Of a stretch of 64,000 bases of DNA, positions 60,353 through 64,000 are shown in pieces. This DNA is from Sequoia sempervirens. Taxonomy: Eukaryota > Streptophyta > Pinopsida > Cupressales > Cupressaceae. The notes beneath the pieces are model-generated. The model worked only from the letters and a program-made list of their open reading frames with translations. It was not told the DNA's origin and made no database searches. Position 1 is the first letter of the stretch. Each line of letters opens with the position of its first letter. The stretch covers positions 565,004,591-565,068,590 of the forward strand of contig VDFB02193867.1 in assembly GCA_007258455.2 (NCBI GenBank), given 5' to 3'. Both the position numbers and the translations under genes were made by a program.

Positions 60353-61405
60353 ATATCACTTAATATTTATACTTAATTATACTCTTCTTTGATCCCCTTA
60401 AGACGTCGTATTAGGACCCCTTAAGACATCCTATTAGGACATGAATTAAATAAACATTTACACTATTTAAATTGTATATAATGTGATTGTTATGATGAGT
60501 CATCCTAAACTCTAAGTTAATTATATCAACTACAATTAAATATGAGACGTGTACTTTGAAGAATTTCATCCCCTTAAGATATCCATAGGTGAAGATGTTT
60601 GCTATTATTCGATTTATATTTTGAAATCATTTGGTTTAGGATGTTTCCAATTCCATGGAGACTTGTAGATTAAGTTAGTTGCCTCTTTTGATAGAGGATG
60701 CAACTCCCATTCCAACAGACAGTAATAGAAGAAAGGGTGGAGGTAGAGGATGAAGGCTATAGTATTTTTGTTGGATGCTATTATTTGTTTTAAAAGCTTA
60801 TAAATTAGTGTTTTTTGTGGAACATGAGGTCAAGAGGACTTTTCCATTCTTAAGTTTTCTCTAGCACTTTGCATGATTGTAAATACGAGAGTACATGATT
60901 TAATTTCAAAAATTTAACCTATTTTTGGATAATTAAGTTGTATGTTTGTTCTTTAATTTTATGTTGTAAAAGAACTAGGAAATATGGTGTATACTTATAG
61001 AACAATTTTTTTGGCAAAAATCATTGCATTTTGATTGGTATTGATGTTTAGTTTATAGAATTTAATAATGCTTTTGTTCTCTAATCTTGTATGGTATTGT
61101 TTATTTCTTAAAATTTTACCCTTTGTGGTATATAAACAGATTGCTTTCAAGTTTGTAGATTATGATTTTTTTTCTTATTTTGTTAGATAACTTGTGTATT
61201 AGGACCCCTTAAGACATCCTATTAGGACATGAATTAAATAAGTGAAAATTGACTAATTATTGAATGTATATCATGTATATATCATGTATGGATCACTAAA
61301 TTTATAAAGTACAAATATTGAAATGTCCTATTAATTTCAACTTTAATTTCATATTTGTATTTAAAATTAAACAATAATAAAGTTCATTATTCACAATATA
61401 TTAAG
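60353..61405 (+). repeat. Region F continued, repeat-related, no gene seen
   Basis: Up to 61071 this is the copy of 41768-42486; from 61072 it is unique. Another TATTAGGACCCCTTAAGACA string lies at 61198-61217, so the repeat family continues past the duplicated segment. AT-rich; no convincing frame. Confidence 0.5.
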
Positions 61406-61600
61406 TCCATGAAACCAATATGTATTAAGTCTATAAGAGTACAACCCATGAAATAAAGTCCATGAAACAAAATATTAAGTCCATGAAACCAATATATATT
61501 AAGTCCATAAGAGTACAACCCATGAAATAAAGTCCACGAAACAAAATATTAAGTCCATGAGAAACCAAATATGTAGTCCATGAAATAATCAAATACAACC
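61406..61600 (+). repeat. 74-bp tandem repeat
   Basis: TCCATGAAACCAATAT starts at 61406 and 61480, and a variant TCCATGAGAAACC at 61554, a 74-bp period. Smaller CCATGAAA strings recur within units. The repeat overlaps the end of the minus-strand terminal exon. Confidence 0.8.
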
Positions 61601-62935
61601 CATGAAATCATGTCTAACTCATCGTCTCTATAATCAAGAGACCTCTTCACACTATGTGAACTACGTAGATGACCTGGACCACTCTGTACAAGAGAAAGAT
61701 GAAATCTAATGTAAGATCATTAAAAATGATTTAATGACAATTTAATTTATAATTCATCATAAAATTGAATTAACATCATATCTGGCTCTAGATGCTTTGG
61801 TGCACCTAGACCAACCTTTAAATTCTCTAAATCAATCTACATATACAAGAGAAAGAAAGTTGAAATTAGATGTAAATATACAATTAAAAATGATTTAATT
61901 AAATTAAATTTATAATTTATCATATTTAACTTATATGTAAGAGGTTGTACACCCTCTATTGTAGGAGATATTTGTATATGCTCAACTATAAGATGTATCT
62001 CGTGTTATAAAAGAAAAAGAATTTAACATGTATGAGCTCATATATATATATATTCATTTTTAAATTTAATTGAAGTTACTCACAATGTATAATTTGAAAT
62101 TGATTTTAAATATAATAAAAAAATTAAATTACCATGATATCTGGAGCTTGCTTTGCATGTCCTCCTAGAGATGTAACTATGATTGAGTCATGGCAGAAAG
62201 TCGCACTAACAAAGTCCTACAAGATCAAATTTAAAGCATGTATACTTGAATTAGGTTAAAATATATATATTCAAGTTTGCACATTTTGTGTAGAAACTTT
62301 TTTAAACAACCTGAAATTCAGAGGCCTCATGAGTAACCGCAACATCTAATGTTTGTCCAATGCCCATTCTCATTGTCGTATCAACCTAGACATACATATA
62401 GATATTTAACGCTTATAATATTTACAAGTGTACATACACATTTGATATATAGTGAATTCAAAATTCATAATTTTAACTATAGTAATGTAAGTTAAATAAT
62501 TTACAATATAAATGTACTTGCCCCTGATCTACGATGCTTGACAGTGGAGGAGTGCTTGACAACCCCTCAGGTGGAATCAACGTGGAAGTCGATTGACTCC
62601 CCTGAACCAACATAAATATTTAAAACATATGTTCATGATTGAATTATAAATTTAAAAGTAAAGTTAAAAATTATTTCACATATGATTTAAAAAATTGAAA
62701 TCAAACACCCCATAAGGGTTGCCGACTAGGACTAGTGTCGACATATGTACTTGCGGTGTAGATGATTGCCCCATCGTTAATGTCATCTGTACACCAAACA
62801 ATTTGATTGTTAAAATGTATTGCAATTTTTTTTGATAAATATGTGAACATTAAAATTCTTAGAAATTCAACATGTAGATGCATATTTATACTTGTGTCCC
62901 ACTATCCTCAGGGTGATGCTCTGTAGTAAGTGATC
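61549..62935 (-). CDS. Predicted mini-exon gene, 3' part
   Basis: On the minus strand small exons line up, most in phase 0 and without stops. They are 62892-62935 (partial), 62709-62786 (78 bp), 62518-62601 (84), 62311-62385 (75), 62133-62216 (84), about 61928-61995, 61775-61836 and terminal 61549-61683 (135 with TAA). Acceptors such as TGTACAG, GGTTCAG, GTCTAG and CTTGTAG and donors GTGTTT, GTACAT, GTTGTT and GTAATT flank most of them; the last two introns are less clear. The protein is low-complexity, Ser/Thr/Pro-rich early (SSTPPLSSIVDQGQ) and ends FGFSWT. No family recognised. The 5' part is cut by an LTR at 62936. It may be a gene of the region F element or a host gene. Transcript support is unknown. 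Confidence 0.4.
61684..61930 (-). repeat. Duplicated intron sequence in the mini-exon gene
   Basis: TACAAGAGAAAG occurs at 61687 and 61844. Each is followed by similar AT-rich sequence (TTAAAAATGATTTAAT), a spacing of 157 bp. It shows that an exon-intron block was duplicated in tandem. Confidence 0.5.
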
Positions 62936-64000
62936 TGTTTTAAGGATCTATGAAAATTGCTTCGAATGCTTACATTAACAATTACAAACCAAAAGTGCTT
63001 AATTATAATTAAACACACAAACATAATTTAAATAATGAAATTACAAAGTAATTAAAGAAAGAATAGAACGAGAGATAAAGAGAGTGCAAACGAAGATTGA
63101 TAACGAAGTTCGTCGTTTAGAATGACTACGTCTCCGGGCCCCTCTCCAGTTGAGTGGACCGATCCATTTATTCCTCCAAAAATTCAGTTACATTCGTTGG
63201 AAGAACCTCCCCTTGGTTTACAAAGAAATTTACAAATGCACTTCTAAAGTGCGTGGAAACAAGCTTCTCCAAAAGCACGAAAATACAAAAATTCCTCCAA
63301 GGAAAACAATCTCTCACACTTGCAAAATTCTTCCAAAATCACTTGACTTCTCTCACCTTTCTCACCTCCTTTTATAGCCCAAAATTACCAAAATTGGTGT
63401 AAAACCAATTAACTACCCAATCTCCCTTACATAGTGCAAATTTTCAAAAATATCCCCCTTTTCACATCTCCCGGAAGGATAATATATCCAATATTATTTT
63501 TATTTAGCCCTTTATATTTATCTGGGGCTTTACAAATGAGATTATCCTTTTATTTAGGAGATTTTATTTCTCCATAGGGTATTTTTGATGTTATTTTATC
63601 CCTATGTATAGGGCTACATTTTGAATTAGGCAAGTTTGTTTTTAAAATAAAAAATAAAAATTCATATCCCCCTTAAAGAGGATCTTTAAGGTATTTTATA
63701 AGGGGGTGGTGGTCCCACCACACTCCCCTCCTTTTATCCTCTCCCCTAAAAGAGGGGGATGTGTTCCCCTTCAAAAGTGGGTTTTTGCCCATACCATGGG
63801 TGGCGCCCCACTTCATGTGGGCTGCCCCATGGATGGGTGGGGCCCATCTTAGGTATTTTTATTAAATATTATTTTATTTTATTTTTTTAAAGTTTGATTT
63901 TTCATTATTTTTGCCACTTGGAGGGAGAAGGTGATGCCATGTGTCAAGGGCTGATTGGCCGTTGTGCTGACTGGGTGCTGACGTCATCGGGTTGACCCAA
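62936..64000 (-). repeat. Partial LTR related to element C (element G)
   Basis: From TGTTTTAAGGATCTATG the sequence follows the plan of the C LTR. It keeps AAGATTGAT, GACTACGTCTCCGGG and AGTTGAGTGGACCGATC in the same order (compare 14198-14425). A minus-strand TATAAAAGG lies at 63368-63376. It is clearly diverged from C, so it is a different family member. It is cut by the window end and interrupts the mini-exon gene. Confidence 0.6.
63368..63376 (-). promoter_or_regulatory. TATA box in the G LTR
   Basis: The minus strand reads TATAAAAGG at the place homologous to the C LTR TATA boxes. It would drive leftward transcription, toward the mini-exon gene. Confidence 0.5.

Larger units (their letters stand above)
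42587..61071 (+). repeat. Copy 2 of 24067-42486
   Basis: An 18.5-kb segment repeats 24067-42486 in the same order and orientation. The offset is 18520 at its start and 18585 from about 29.4 kb on. It differs by a few percent up to 48069 and shows no difference I can find after that. It contains the D LTR end, the A tail and LTR, the E element, region F and the LINE. It is probably an assembly overlap and not a true duplication. Confidence 0.9.

Noticed and set aside
62892..62935. Primer-binding site next to the G LTR
   Set aside because: Minus-strand CTTACTACAGAGC shares only the CAGAGC end with TGGTATCAGAGC, so a partial exon is the better reading.

Overview
The window looks like an intergenic stretch of a large, repeat-rich seed-plant nuclear genome. 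It is AT-rich, and nearly every recognisable coding relic belongs to a plant-type Copia, Ty3/gypsy or L1-like retroelement. Several elements are nested inside one another, and most are broken by stops and frameshifts. A gymnosperm is plausible because the elements are old and thickly nested, but the sequence alone does not prove it. I see no intact single-copy host gene, rRNA, tRNA gene or CRISPR array.

Layout, left half. The backbone is a Ty3/gypsy gag-protease element, called A, that begins at its primer-binding site at base 1 and ends at an LTR at about 26.2-27.1 kb. No reverse transcriptase or integrase was seen in it. Three elements sit inside A. B (251-8114) is a Copia-type element with 1.6-kb LTRs and no coding capacity; a solo LTR (1863-3136) sits inside it. 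C (10286-16804, minus strand) is a gag-only Copia-type element with tRNA-like motifs in its LTRs; another solo LTR (15357-16209) sits in one of those. D (18853-24321) is a Copia element with relics of all its domains, from gag through protease, integrase and RT to RNase H. A second A leader follows at 27146 and is cut by element E, a gypsy gag-protease element with an Athila/Tat-style primer-binding site. E runs into region F. F holds a degenerate multi-exon gene fragment, a tandem exon-intron array and a 170-bp tandem repeat. An 8-kb L1-type LINE (33785-41749, minus strand) is inserted in the 170-bp repeat, flanked by an 18-bp target duplication.

Layout, right half. A 100-N gap lies at 42487-42586. 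After it, everything from 24067 to 42486 occurs again as 42587-61071. The last 13 kb of the two copies looks identical, the first 5.4 kb differs by a few percent, and one short block (about 44.61-45.26 kb) looks like unpolished sequence. The simplest reading is that two overlapping contigs were placed side by side, so copy 2 should not be counted as independent elements until checked. Beyond 61071 the sequence is unique again: a 74-bp tandem repeat, a minus-strand series of small phase-0 exons (61549-62935), and a partial LTR related to element C that cuts into the first visible exon and runs off the window.

Functionally these are selfish elements. Most in-frame stops in E and D are TAG where a Gln codon (CAG) would be expected, and several catalytic residues are lost by G-to-A changes. 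Both fit long silencing with methylated-cytosine decay. The most unusual items are the LINE's extra ORF downstream of RNase H, the phase-0 mini-exon gene, the tRNA-like boxes in the C LTRs, and the probable false duplication.
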